A stretch of DNA of 64,000 nt. Origin: Xylaria sp. FL1777. Lineage: Eukaryota; Ascomycota; Sordariomycetes; Xylariales; Xylariaceae. The position numbers were made by a program, and so were the translations under genes. Shown piece after piece: positions 39,358 to 51,015 of the stretch. The notes under the pieces were generated by a model, which saw only the letters and a list, made by a program, of their open reading frames with translations, searched no databases and was not told the DNA's origin. The DNA lies in NCBI GenBank assembly GCA_022578965.1, contig MU400597.1:119585-183584 (forward strand). The letters run 5' to 3'. The stretch's first letter is position 1. Every line of letters begins with the position of its first letter.

Positions 39358-42300
39358 CCCTTGGTAAGATTGGGGGTTGGGAATCATCAGTTTGTGTGGG
39401 GGTATGGATACGATATAGAACGGCTGATTAATAGGCTAGCCTTGATAGATGTCTTCAAGAGCAAAGGAGGTTAAGAAAGCCATGATCGATGTAAATCGAA
39501 CAGTTCAGTAAGGAAAGATGTGTAGGGTCCGATTCGTGCTGAACTTATTTTTCTTTTCTTCTATTTTCTTTTTGAAAGGTATCTTAGAGAGTCGGCCGTT
39601 CTTATATTTTTACGGTAAGTCTCTACTGAACCAATCAGAACCCGACTATAGTGTGCCTATTCTGGCACCTTGCATTGAAAAGATAACCAAACGATCAAAA
39701 ACTTGAAATAAAATCAAGCTTAAGATTAAAGGCGGTAGCGGGCAGTCAGGATATAAACAGTGGTATAATGAATAAGTTGTTGACCAAGGAAGTTTGCAGT
39801 TGCTGTTGCGATGAGGAATACTTTATAGACTCGAACTTTTGAAACTCCATATCTATCTTCATTTATACTTGTCGACGTCAAAGACTCCTTTCAGATTTGG
39901 TGCCTAACAATAATTACGATACTCTCGTTTCTGCCAGTGGACTTTTTTAAGATAGGTCATACGTTGGGCCTACAGAGGCTTTAATCGTGCTTAAGATATA
40001 ACAGTATTATCATAACTATAGTGAGACTAAGACTACTGTTTAGTTTTAATCATAGGTTTCCAACTCTCAAGTTCTAAATATATTTGACTAGTAATTAAGC
40101 TGGAATAAATGTAAGACCTATTTGTTATGGCTTTACCATGACTCTTCTCCTTTGCCGTTAGTTGAACTTGTCCTAATCGAAACCCAAGATAGCCGAATAA
40201 GTACTTGAAGCAGGTTCATAGAGGCCATAAAATTTTGAGTAACTACAGCTCCGATGTAACCATTTGCGGAGTTGCGTTGGCTCATACTTCTAGAAGTCCT
40301 ATGTGTGCGCTTAGAACGGCTAGGAGAGGCGGACAGGTCCCCTTAACAGGTGCCATAAGGGCTTATACCAACAACCTTATTACGCATGATTTTATCGAGA
40401 CCTGGTCAACTCTGGGTTAGTTAATGTCCCATAACCACCGTGAACAGCTGTGATACATTATTTCCGGGCTGGAAAGCACTTAATATGAGTTACCATTTTG
40501 ATAAACACCACGTTTATGGAGCCAGTACTAAGGATATTATGTCGATCAACCCGGCGGCTCTTCAGATGGAAAGCCTACTAGTGATGATTCCGCTTCCGAG
40601 TAAAGCTATCTAAAGCATTATGCGTCATCTCTTTGACCAGAGCCACGAATTCCGCCTTGCCACAATCTCGGTACCGCTCTAGAGTCTTGTCACGCCCCCC
40701 CCCCCCATAAAAGGCCTCTGATTGGGGAGCACTATTGAGTGCTGAGCTGTAAAGGGATATGCCAATTAAAGCATCAAGGTGTATGTACAAAATAAAACTG
40801 ATGGCATATGCGCAGTAGGCATAACAGGTACGCATACAACAAGGACTTGCGCTGTATACTTTTTAGGTGACCGTTAAAACCCGATGTCGGTTTTGATGAC
40901 CGTTTTCCTCTGCATAAATAATACATAAATAGGTACCTATTAAGTACTGCAGTATTGCTGCTTAGTCACCTAGCTAACCATACCTACATGTACAATAATA
41001 CTTGTATATATAGGCTGAGCCTGAGAAAAAGTAGCGGGTGCGCTAAGCCCGATTTGTTGACTTACACCAACCTAGGTATACTACCTGCATATAGTATACA
41101 CTTCACTAGCGTATACCTAAAGATGCCACTCTGTATGTATAACTTCAGCAACCCCTGGAGGCTTGAACAAATCGACTTTTTTGAGTATCTGCTCCGCGGT
41201 CAAGGATGAGTTGCTGACAAACCTATACTACAATTCCGCGGTCAAGATCACCGGAGGGGATGGTGTCGAGACAATAGCTACTGCATACTAAAAAAGCCGA
41301 GGCTTAACAAGGCCAGCCTTTAATTTTTTTGCTCCTGTTTCAGCTTCCGTCATGTGAGGATGATAAACAGCTGCGATGCCATCAACCCTGTTACACTACC
41401 TATATACCTTTATTATCGTGTAAAATTTCCTGACGTCCGGGTAATGTATACATGCAGCAACGTCTTCTGTCCAGAGTATTCAATAGATAATCATATAAGT
41501 AAGTACCTAATGTAGCCCGCAATTCAATAGGTTCGTGGTACATGATACGGTATACCCCACTAAACTCATGTACTTTATCACTAGAGAGTTACCTAGTGAC
41601 CTACCGTGTAAGCACGCAGTAGACTCCTCGGTATTTGCAAAACGGCTGCAGCCACAGTGGACGCTTGATAGTGGACATTGCCTAATACAGCTTAAACGTT
41701 TGAGGAGACTGGCGCGACCAATTAAAGACGTCGTTGATGGTTGACCTTTTCTTGAAAAACCACAAGACATGTGAAATCTCAAATCTCACCATTACAAGGT
41801 CGATCCCTATAGCAGAACTTATTACACGGCATCATTAATTGACACATAGAAAGCGACGATCTGCCTCGTTGTGTAGTGTAGTGCGGTACCTGGTGCCTGC
41901 AGATTTCGCCCATCCCTCGTCAAATGTGATTTGAGCCCATGTCTCATGTTGCTGACGTGAGTGCGGCACACTGCAGCTGTGTGTGGCACGAGTCGATAGC
42001 TGGTAACGTGTCTTCCTTGGTTTAAATAGGTCGGGAGGCAATACCAAGATGGAAGCTTCCCATCAGCGCTCGCGAGAGCTGGATGGAAAGTGGTGGCGAT
42101 TGTCCTTATACAGCTATGCGTGCGAAATGCGGCCTGACGAAGCCTAGACCCAGGTATTCGATTCTACGGCGACGCACTGGACTGGACCACCTTGACGTTG
42201 CATGCGGCATTGCAACCCTCATTGTGACGATGGCCCAAGCGGGCAAACGGGCCATGACATTCTCTACAGTATACGTACTTATTCAGTACATATGTAACAT

Positions 42301-43070
42301 TGCATGGCGACAAGGGGTTCCGGCTCGAGATACTGTACACTAAATAGACTTATTACCTATTTGCAACGAAGTCGTTCATTGAGAAGTGTGGTATACTACG
42401 CTGGGGCCGGCCCCAGCTTCTACTGCGTAGGTATGAGATATCTATTATACATGATGGAGTATAGAAGCATGCAAGGCTTTCTTACCGCGCGCCAATACAT
42501 AGTACCTATTAAATATGTCGGGATTATTGATTTCCTTTTTGGAAAGTGACTGACTGATAGATTAGTAAACACAACATCAAGAGGCAGCTCGCTCACATTT
42601 ATATATTAATTGACTGTTCGGAGATGAGGCTCGAGGTGCACAGCATTCCCACCTTAATGATAAACGAGTGCAAGCTGCACTTTCAACTTGGAAGCTTCAT
42701 GGAGTTTACAGTAGGTACCTGCATACCTAGTATCATAATGGATCTAGGTATGTGAGCGTGCCTACCTGGTATTACCTTACATGTAGATATTGACATTGGT
42801 TGCATGTGATTAGGAAGAAGTATCTGCCAGCTGCTAACAGCTGTAGCGGGGTTACTTGGGATTACCTATGGAAGGCAATGCCTTTATCATCTTAGGACCC
42901 AGAAAAAATTCGTCGTGAATTTTATAGTTCGTAAGCTTAAGCCTCGCCGTCAGCCCCGCCAAACTTGCTTTATTTTAATGACTTGGACTAGTTAAAGAGA
43001 TTGGCCAACATTGCTGCTATTTCATCTTCACCAAAAACAGTGCGCGACCAGACCATTCCTTTAAAAAAAA
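39358..43070. other. Gene-poor, AT-leaning region
   Basis: About 3.7 kb with no supportable gene. 39440-40200 is AT-leaning. A run of twelve C lies at 40695-40706. The words CCGCGGTCAAG recur at about 41195 and 41237. The longest open frames (85-91 codons) show no motif. Confidence 0.55.
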
Positions 43071-43733
43071 ATGCCGGCAGCAACGAAAGCCCGCGCCACC
43101 AGTGTAGAGGACGCTGATATGGAGGATGCTGCTCCCACATCAGCGCAGCAGCCCGCTGACAGCCAAGACGACGACCCGATGGAGGAAGATGAAGATAATG
43201 AACTTGCCGAGGAAGAGGAGAGTGAAGAGCCCCAGAGAGTTCGCATTGTGAGTTTAGCTATACTAGTTATCTGTGCTGAATATCGACCGTATTAACGCGA
43301 GCCGTATTCCAGCTACCAGGATCTACAAGCACGGCGGCATCCTTTGAATTCCTTAAGGAGGGTCATACTCTAGGTAACGCCCTGCGGTTCATTATCATGA
43401 AGAAGTATGTAAATGAGGCGTTCTCTATCGTACTTTACATTTGAGTTGCGGCTGACCAGAGCTAATCAGTCCCGACGTCGAATTCTGCGCTTATGCTATT
43501 CCCCATCCGTCTGAGGACAAGATGAATCTGAGAATTCAGACTTATGGTAGGACTTTATTGATCGTCAAGCCTGCTTAACTCCTGAGATCGTTTGACTAAC
43601 TGTGTTGGCTCTAGATACAACAACAGCCACTGCAGCCTTAGAAAAAGGCCTTCAAGATCTAGAGGATCTGTGTGATGTGGTGTCTGAAGAGTTTTGGACC
43701 CAAAGAGAAAATTTCATGGCGGCAAAACACTGA
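43071..43733 (+). CDS. RPC19: RNA polymerase I and III subunit AC19 (Rpc19)
   Basis: Shared small subunit that pairs with AC40, the counterpart of the bacterial alpha dimer, in RNA polymerases I and III. Exons 43071-43247, 43313-43404, 43470-43546 and 43615-43733 give 154 residues. The first ~55 residues are acidic (for example [20 protein letters not shown]), as in other fungal AC19. The alpha-like dimerisation motif follows: [20 protein letters not shown] (70-89), then [20 protein letters not shown] and [19 protein letters not shown]. Every intron (53-68 nt) has GT-AG ends and keeps frame; the second and third fall in positions usual for compact fungal genes. It is convergent with the complex I subunit gene, with 170 nt between stop codons. 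Confidence 0.95.
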
Positions 43734-43903
43734 CCCAGCTCAATTGATAATGATTGTATTGTGCTTCGGGACGGGTTTAGTATGACACATAAAAATCCAT
43801 TGAGGTATAGCATAGTGTGGCGTTTGGCGTAGAACCACGTCTGAGGGAGCAATTAAGCTTTTTGTTTTATTATGTACAACGCTTGGGACTTTGATACCCA
43901 TTT

Positions 43904-44591
43904 TTAGTTGCGACCCTGGAATATGTTAGTAAATCCACGCATGTACTAAATGACCATGGATGCTCACCTCTAGGAAACCTTGCATAAAGTTCCGCGGCAG
44001 CCTATCCGACCCCCGGAAATTCTCTGACTCGAAGTATGACATAACATGTGTGGTCTGCTTCCAGAAATTCATCATTTCCTACAAGACAAAATATCAGAAA
44101 CTTGTACTTGGATTGCTGCCGAGACTCCACTGTTCGCTTCGGTGGCTGGCTTGGACTTCGTAAGGAGTAATGCAAGACGGACCTGGTATTCGGCATTGTT
44201 CTGCACCAGAAGTACGTCAACAACTGGTAGCTTATTCACGTATCGGTGTCGCTCAAATTCCTGTCGCATTCGTGTGCGGATAGTCGATACGGGGAACGGG
44301 ACTGAGTACATTGTTTGGATCTCAGGAGCCTGCCAAAAGTCCATCCAGGTAAGCCAACGTATTGTCAATCCGCAAATGATATCGATCGAAGGTGAAAGAT
44401 ATATGAACCGTCGCTACGGGCCATCGGGGAAACATACAGCTCGAATCCATTCTCGGTAGGCAGAAAGCACTCGTCGCTTCGCATCGTTCCAGTTGGCCGC
44501 TGCGACATCAATTAGCTCATATTTGGCTGCTGATTATGATATACTGACACTGGCGCGTTATTCGTGCGAATTGAGTGGGAGTCACCGCCAT
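43904..44591 (-). CDS. Complex I LYR-family accessory subunit NDUFA6 / NUO14.8
   Basis: Mitochondrial NADH:ubiquinone oxidoreductase accessory subunit that anchors an acyl-carrier protein to the matrix arm. Five minus-strand exons, found by following the protein: 44591-44549, 44499-44438, 44329-44183, 44078-43968 and 43915-43904; 124 residues. The joined protein runs [40 protein letters not shown] (the LYR-like helix), [60 protein letters not shown] and ends GFLEGRN. All joins keep frame and match family sequence across the junctions. Two donors are unusual (GTCAGT, GTCCGT), and the last exon codes for only three residues plus the stop. It is divergent from BUD31. Confidence 0.92.
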
Positions 44592-44945
44592 CTTGTGCGA
44601 TCTCTACTGTATTGATGATGATGTAGCATGAGGTCCGTTCAGGCGACGCCAAGCTCGGATGTTCTTGACGTCGGGAAGGTGTAAGCCACCCCGTTCTTAG
44701 TCATTAAATTGGAAAGTGTGGCGTTAGCTTCATCTCGACCCACTTCTCTTTAAGGCTTCAAGTCTTTATCTAATCAGTACCTGTACAAACCTTACAGCCT
44801 TGCCCCACCAGCATCGAAGCCAGCGTCGACGCGAAGACAGTTATAGCTGCCGATATCGCGACTCTCCCCAAGCAATTCCAGCTCTCCCGCGCGCAACGAC
44901 TTTGTCCACGCACCTCACGCGGCCAGAACAGCCAAAACAACCGCC
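44592..44945. promoter_or_regulatory. Shared divergent promoter of NDUFA6-like gene and BUD31
   Basis: 354 nt between two opposed start codons, too short for another gene. It must hold both promoters unless one start is wrong. No specific site was identified. Confidence 0.6.
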
Positions 44946-45667
44946 ATGCCCGCCATCCGCTCGCACGCCGCGCGGGGCAAGAAGCCGCCAGCGGGCTTCG
45001 ACGACATCAGAGACGACCTCGAAGTATTTGGGATCAAGATGAAGGACGCGCAGAACACCCCCACCACCAACGTGCCGAAGCATCAAGCGCAGTGGCCTAT
45101 ATTTCAGATCGCGCATCAACGCAGCCGCTACGTCTACGAGCTCTACTACGAGAAAGAGGCCATCAGCAAACCGCTGTACGAGTGGCTGCTGAAGAACGGC
45201 TATGCAGACCCCATCCTCATCGCCAAGTGGAAAAAACAGGGATATGAGAAGGTGAGTCCAGTTTCGGTTTTATTTTTTCCCGGTTCAGGAAAGTTGTATG
45301 GTGTCCAATGCGAAAGCCAATGGGTTTTGTCCGTGTCTAGGGTGGGTGACAGCACACACAAACTCAGATGATGCTGGATAAATTCAGGTGGCTAGTAGCT
45401 TTGGCGTAGTATATTTAGAGCTTTACTGAGAGTTTGATTGGCGAAATCAGGATCTGCAAAACCTAAACCTAATCCTAATCTATGTGTTTGAGATAACGCT
45501 GACTTTTGTTTGTTTTGTTCTAGCTATGCTGTTTAAGATGCATACAAACCAAAGAGACCAACTTCCAGTCGACCTGTATATGCCGCGTACCGAAGGCACA
45601 GTTGAAGGACGAACAAGATGTACAATGTGTAAATTGTGGCTGTAGGGGATGTGCGTCAAGCGATTAA
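44946..45667 (+). CDS. BUD31: Pre-mRNA splicing factor Bud31/Cwc14 (G10 protein)
   Basis: Component of the activated spliceosome (NineTeen-related complex), nuclear. Exons 44946-45251 and 45524-45667 give 149 residues, the family's normal size. The N-terminal basic stretch [20 protein letters not shown] is followed by [20 protein letters not shown] and [20 protein letters not shown], all highly conserved in G10 proteins. Exon 2 encodes the cysteine-rich zinc-binding end: [40 protein letters not shown] and RGCASSD. The intron is long for this locus (272 nt), with donor GTGAGT and acceptor TAG; its 3' half carries CCTAA-like words at about 45460-45480. Convergent with the zinc-finger gene, 283 nt apart. 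Confidence 0.96.
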
Positions 45668-45950
45668 AGGGCATCGGACCTGTTATCATATCAACAAATA
45701 CCCAGCATGTTGGCGTTGAGGAGTTTTCATAAGGGGCATGGCAAATGGGAAAGAGGATTAAGCATTCAGCTTCTCCGGCATGGTCCATTTTCTTAGTAAT
45801 TGGGTGGTAAATAAATTCTGTCTCTTAGTCTCCAGTATAAGGCAGACTATTCATGGGAATACCTTCGTTGCGTCATCCTTATCGTGACTATCATGTTGTT
45901 CTCATATGGATATAGTCTATCTTCATTGCCATCGTTCATATCATAACTCA

Positions 45951-46807
45951 TCATCTTTTCGCAAAACCTGCTTTCCCGCCTCCTCGGCCAAACTTCACAG
46001 ATGTAGGAACAAATTGTAATGACGACATAGCACCAGCTAAGTTATCCATCTCAACGTCAGGGATTTCTACAGGGGCAGCTTTCTTTGGTGGTTCCGGCGA
46101 GTCCGCAGGGGCGGGCTCCTTGCGCTCATCTCCTTGCGGGTTTGATGTCTCGGCTTGCCGAAGACTGTGTCTTCGTTGTGATGTTTTAGACACACTGGTT
46201 GTAGTCGCAGTTGATGATCTCCTCCGATGGTGTCCTCCATCAAGTAAGAGGGACTGTCTGCCGTCGATGCCGTCCTTGGTGAGTGCAAAGAAGTAATTCT
46301 TTGGATACATATGCTTATCGATGAGGTGACTGCGTCTCTTATAGGGAGTTCTACATTTCCGGTCACATCCTTCCACAAAACACGAGTACTATACAAACGT
46401 CAAAAACCAATACGACCAAATGAAAACGGGTTATGACCCACGGTATGCTCGCCCTTTTCCCTCTTCACGGCCGCAAAGACATCATGGCAGTCCTCGAAAT
46501 GAACATTCAGCAAGTGCTCCGAGGGGAAGTTCTTGTGGCAATCAGCACACCGATTCGTGTGCAACTTGTTGTAGTGAGCCTCATAGTCCCCATATGTCGT
46601 GAACGACAAGACCTCCCGGTGTGGCGGCAGTGAGCATCTCATTGCAACGTCTGAGCTAGTGTCAACGGCTGATTCGTCCAGTTCTGTTATCTTGGTGGCG
46701 GGGCGCGCTGCTGCTGCTGCTGCTGCTGCTTCCAGTCGCAGATCATCGGAAGAGCCGATGGTAGCTATAGGATACTCTTCTTCTTCAGGCTCGCGTGAGC
46801 GCTTCAT
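45951..46807 (-). CDS. C2H2 zinc-finger protein, ZNF511-like
   Basis: Conserved eukaryotic C2H2 protein of poorly known function, probably nuclear. Minus-strand exons 46807-46442 and 46388-45951 give 267 residues; the 53-nt intron has donor GTGGGT and acceptor TAG. Fingers: a degenerate first one around C58...H78-x4-H83; second C87-x2-C90...H103-x4-H108; third C125-x4-C130...H143-x4-H148 (CDRKCRTPYKRRSHLIDKHM), followed by YPKNYFF, which is typical of ZNF511 relatives. An eight-alanine run (27-34) is encoded by a GCA repeat. The C-terminal half is disordered, ending in a Gly/Lys-rich KFGRGGGKAGFAKR tail. I chose the first real ATG; the frame is open a few codons further upstream, but only with TTG. 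Confidence 0.88.
46707..46730. repeat. GCT/AGC trinucleotide repeat inside the zinc-finger gene
   Basis: Eight GCT triplets on the plus strand; on the coding strand they read as GCA codons giving a polyalanine run. Likely length-polymorphic. Confidence 0.85.
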
Positions 46808-47420
46808 CTTGTGCAAGGTAACAGAACTCGGGATGGGGTATATTACATTAGCAACAGTGATTATTTGTAGTCCGTCAACGAGCTATCGTTTCTAGGTCGG
46901 TATGAGCATGGACTGACTGTCCCCCTCTCGGTGAAAAGGTAGTCAGATAATGTGACCGAATATTGTTAAAAGCAGCCGTTGTTTGTGAGCAAAATATGGT
47001 TTTGTGAGCGCCGTGGTATGTATTGCAAAAATAATGAAATTATGATCCAAGTCTGCCTACCACTGATAGAGCTAGGAGTTCTCAATGCCTTTGACGTGTG
47101 CCCGACAGCAATCGATAATACCCAAGGTTATTTGTTGTATCTGTGTCGTCTATCAAGCTACATACCTGTTAGGTAAGGTAGGTATGTGCGGAGCGGTCAG
47201 GAGAGAGATGTATACGTAGGTAGGCTGTCTAGTACATGTAGGTATGCCTGCCTACATTGTACCTTAGGTACCTACACATATACCTACTGGACTACCGGTA
47301 CATGCTCAGGTATGGGGCCGGTGGAAAGATCACATGCTTCAAGCTACAGGCTATACCGAACACGCTGAAGTCTTGATTTGCCATTTTGGGAAAAGTCTTA
47401 GCTCTTGAGACATGTTTTGG
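46808..47420. other. Promoter of the zinc-finger gene and edge of the AT block
   Basis: About 600 nt of ordinary composition with no gene. Dense GTAGGTA/TACCTA/GTAC words at 47160-47300 sit immediately before the AT-rich block. Confidence 0.6.
47161..47300. repeat. Cluster of GTAGGTA / TACCTA words
   Basis: At least eight overlapping words of the TAGGTA/TACCTA type, several palindromic (TACCTTAGGTACC-like). It is one of the densest of the dispersed clusters; others are at 3160-3250, 12236-12325, 16590-16735, 26340-26640, 35560-35620 and 36160-36380. Confidence 0.6.
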
Positions 47421-47447
47421 AAGTAGTTTAAGTTAAAACATGCATAC

Positions 47448-47530
47448 AAATAAAACAAATATGCAGATAAAACAAATATGCAAATAAAACAGATATGCAA
47501 ATAAAACAGATATGCAGATAAAACATAAAC
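47448..47530. repeat. 17-bp tandem array at the AT-block boundary
   Basis: Nearly five head-to-tail copies of a 17-bp unit (AAATAAAACARATATGC), beginning at 47448, 47465, 47482, 47499 and 47516; copies differ by A/G only. Confidence 0.9.
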
Positions 47531-49119
47531 TTAAAAATATATAGACCTAAAAACATATAAACGTAAAAAACATATAAATGCAGAAAAAAAAAACATATAT
47601 ATATAAGTAAATATAGTAAGCAAAGTTCTATATAGCGCATTTATTTAAAACTACTATATACTTACTAATAAAATAAACTAACAGCTAAAATAAACAATAA
47701 GCTTTTAATTTTAATAGTATATATAAAAGTTTTTATTATTTTTAGTTTAGCTTTTAGTTTAACTTTTAGCTTTTTATGCTTTAATTATTAGCATTAAAAT
47801 TATAGTTATATTTTTAGTAAACATTTTAATATACTTATTATATGCTATAGTAATTATTGTTTTAATATATGTTATTTAGCTTTAAAGCATAACTTATAGT
47901 ATAAAACTTTTGTTTAGCTGTTTTAATGCAAAAGTTTTAAGTAATATATTTTATTGCTTTAGCTATAATAATTTTTTAAAGTTATTATAGTGCTAAATAT
48001 ATAACTTAAAGCACTGCAGAATTTTTGCTATAAAAAATCTTGCTATAAAAAATCTTGCTATATGTTAAGCATTAATAATTAGCTTTTGTAGCATATATGC
48101 TAAAAATAATAGCGTGGTATACTAAAGTAGTTATTATAATAAAATAAAACTACAAAGTTTATATATATTAAGCAATCGTAAAGTTAGTAAAGCTATAATA
48201 TATTAAAAGCAAAAATATAAACTAAAGCAGAACTATAATAAAAATAAAAATATTTAAAAAGCTAAAGTAATAAAAACAAAGGTTTATAAGCGTTAAATAA
48301 TTATAAAGTTAGTAAAATATATATAGCATATAAAAAGCTAAAATATAAACTAAAGCAAAACTGTTTTAAAAGCAACATTAATTAAAATAAAAGGTAAAAA
48401 GTAAAAAATAAAAATAAAAAAAATAAAAGTAGTAATAATAAAAGCAAATAATTTATATATTAGCTTTATTAGCTATAGCTAGTTTTATAACTAACTATTA
48501 GCTATAAAATATATATAATTACTTTAGCTATTATATTTAGCTAAAAAAATTATGTTTTTGTTTTTAATTTTATATTTTTTGTTTTTAGTACAAAAAACTG
48601 CAATACTAGCTTTTATAAGTTTTTTTAGTATTTTTAAGGGTTAATATTATGCGCTAACAAGCTAGCAATAAATAATAAAAGCTAATAGTATTTTTAAAAA
48701 TAAAAAATAAACCAGTAAATTTAGTATTAAAATTAATATTATTTACTAAATAAGTAATTATATATATAAACAAGCTTAAGCTATTTTTTTAAAAGCTTTT
48801 AATATGCTAATATTATTATTAGCACTTATTAATTGCTTTAAACTTATTTTTTAAAAAGCTTTAGTAAAGTAAATATATAGTTACTAAAACAAATAAATTG
48901 TTTTTTTGTTTTTAATTACTATAGACAATATTTAGCTATAAATAGCTACTAAATTAAAATTACTTAATTTTAGCTAGCTTTATATATATTAAGCTTTAAT
49001 AAACTAATTAATTAGTTATTTATGCTAAAAACTTACTATTAACTAGTACTTATAATATATAAATGCTTATAATTAACTATTAAACTTTGTTATTTTAGCA
49101 CTTTTAGTGCTTAGTTTAT

Positions 49120-50310
49120 AGTTTATATAATTAATTAATAAGTGCTTATATAATTAATTAATAAATATTTAAACTTAATTATTTTAACATTTTTATGCAG
49201 TAATATATTATATATAATTAATTAATAAATGCTTATATTATTAATTAATAGTGCTTTTATATGTTTTAGCACTTTTAGTATAGCTTGCATAATTAACTAA
49301 TAAATGCTTATGCTATTAATTAGTAAATATATGCTACTTTTTAAATGCTTTTATATGTTTTAGTATTTTTAATATAGCTTATATAATTAATTAATAAATG
49401 CTTATATAATTAACTAATAAATGTTTATAGCTTATATATTTTAGCATTTTTTAGCGCTTAGTTTGTAGTTTTTGTAATTAATTAATAAATGTTTATATAT
49501 TTAATTAACTAATAAATGCTTTTATATTTAATTAATTATTAAACTAACTAAGTGTACTATTAAACTTAAATATTTTAGCTATATAATTAACTAATAAATA
49601 AGCAATTATTAAAACTTTTTATTTTTTAATAAATAATGCTTATAGAGTTTTATTTTGCTTTTAAACAATAATTAATAACATATTATTAATTGCTTATAAT
49701 ATATTGTTTTTTTTTTAATTACGCTTAAAACTTTTTATATAAGATTTACTAAATTTATTTATAAAGGGATTAATTAGTTAGTTTATGGTTTTAGCATATA
49801 TTAAGTTAAATTAGGACTTTTTATAATTAATTAATAAATGCTTACGTAGTATAATTTATAGCTTATTTACTAAGTGTACTAATTTATATTATTAATAAAT
49901 AAATGTGTAGCTACTAAAATTTTTTGTATTTCTTATAATATATTATTGCTTTTTAAATTATAACTTTTTATAAGACTTATTTACGAAAAAATTATATATA
50001 GTTAGTTATAATTTTAATTTTAGTGGTAAATAGCTAGCTTGCTATTATAGCTATGCATTATAGCTTAATTCCTTAATATACGTAATTTTTTAGTATACTT
50101 AATTCTTTAGTATTTTTAAGTTGCTGCTATTTTTTATAGCTTTTATATTTAAAGTAAACTTAGTTATTTTAGCACTTTTTATAATTAACTAATAAATGTT
50201 TATATTATTTTTTTAGTAGTTATTATAGCTTATTAATTAAGTTATATTAAACTTAGTTATTAATACTTAGTAATATTAGGTTTATAGCTTATATAATTAA
50301 CTAATAAATG
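49120..50310. repeat. Dispersed family with core TAATTAAYTAATAAATG
   Basis: At least ten copies of a 17-nt core, usually followed by YTTATA, at irregular spacing (for example about 49130, 49215, 49290, 49390, 49410, 49480, 49505, 49825, 50180 and 50290). Variation within the core is mostly C/T. Confidence 0.75.
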
Positions 50311-50572
50311 TATAGCTACTAAAACTTTTATATTTCTTATAATGTATTATTGCTTTTTAAATTATAGTGTTATAAAACTTATTTATAAAAAGATTAATTA
50401 GTTGCATTAAATTTTAGTAATAAATAGTTAGCTTACTACTATAGCTATAAATGCTAGTTATAAACACTTATTTAAATATTTTTAAAACTTTGTTATATTT
50501 TATTAATAATACTATAAAGTATAAATAAGTGCTTTATATTTAATTTTTTAATATATTTAAACTTTTAATGTA

Positions 50573-51015
50573 TTTAATTTTTTAAAAAGCTTTAATATAT
50601 AAGCTATGGTTTTTAGTATACTTAAGTGCTTTATACTTAATTTTTTAAAAAGCTTTAGTATATTACTTATATATTAAAGTTTTTAGTATACTTAGGTGCT
50701 TTAATTCTTTAGTGTATTTAATTTTTTAAAAGGCTTTAGTATATAAACTATAGTTTTTAGTATATTTAAATGCTTTATACTTAATTTTTTAAAAAGCTTT
50801 AGTATATTACTTATATATTAAAGTTTTTAGTATACTTAAGTGCTTTAATCTTTTAGTGTACTTATACTTTAAAAAGCTTTAGCATAGTTTTTAGTATACT
50901 TAAGTGCTTTAATTCTTTAGTGTACTTAATTTTTTAAAAGGCTTTAGTATATAAATCGTAGTTTTTATATACTTAAGTGCTTTATATTTAATTCTTTAAT
51001 ATATTTAATTTTTTA
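50573..51015. repeat. Higher-order tandem repeat of TTTAGTATACTTAAGTGCTTTA units
   Basis: Alternating subunits, one ending TATACTTAATTTTTTAAA and one ending ATTCTTTAGTGTA, form a larger period of about 144 nt (equivalent points at 50609 and 50753), present about three times with internal shortening. Confidence 0.8.

Noticed and set aside
46807..46816. Earlier start for the zinc-finger gene
   Set aside because: The upstream in-frame codon is TTG, not ATG; the first ATG is at 46807.
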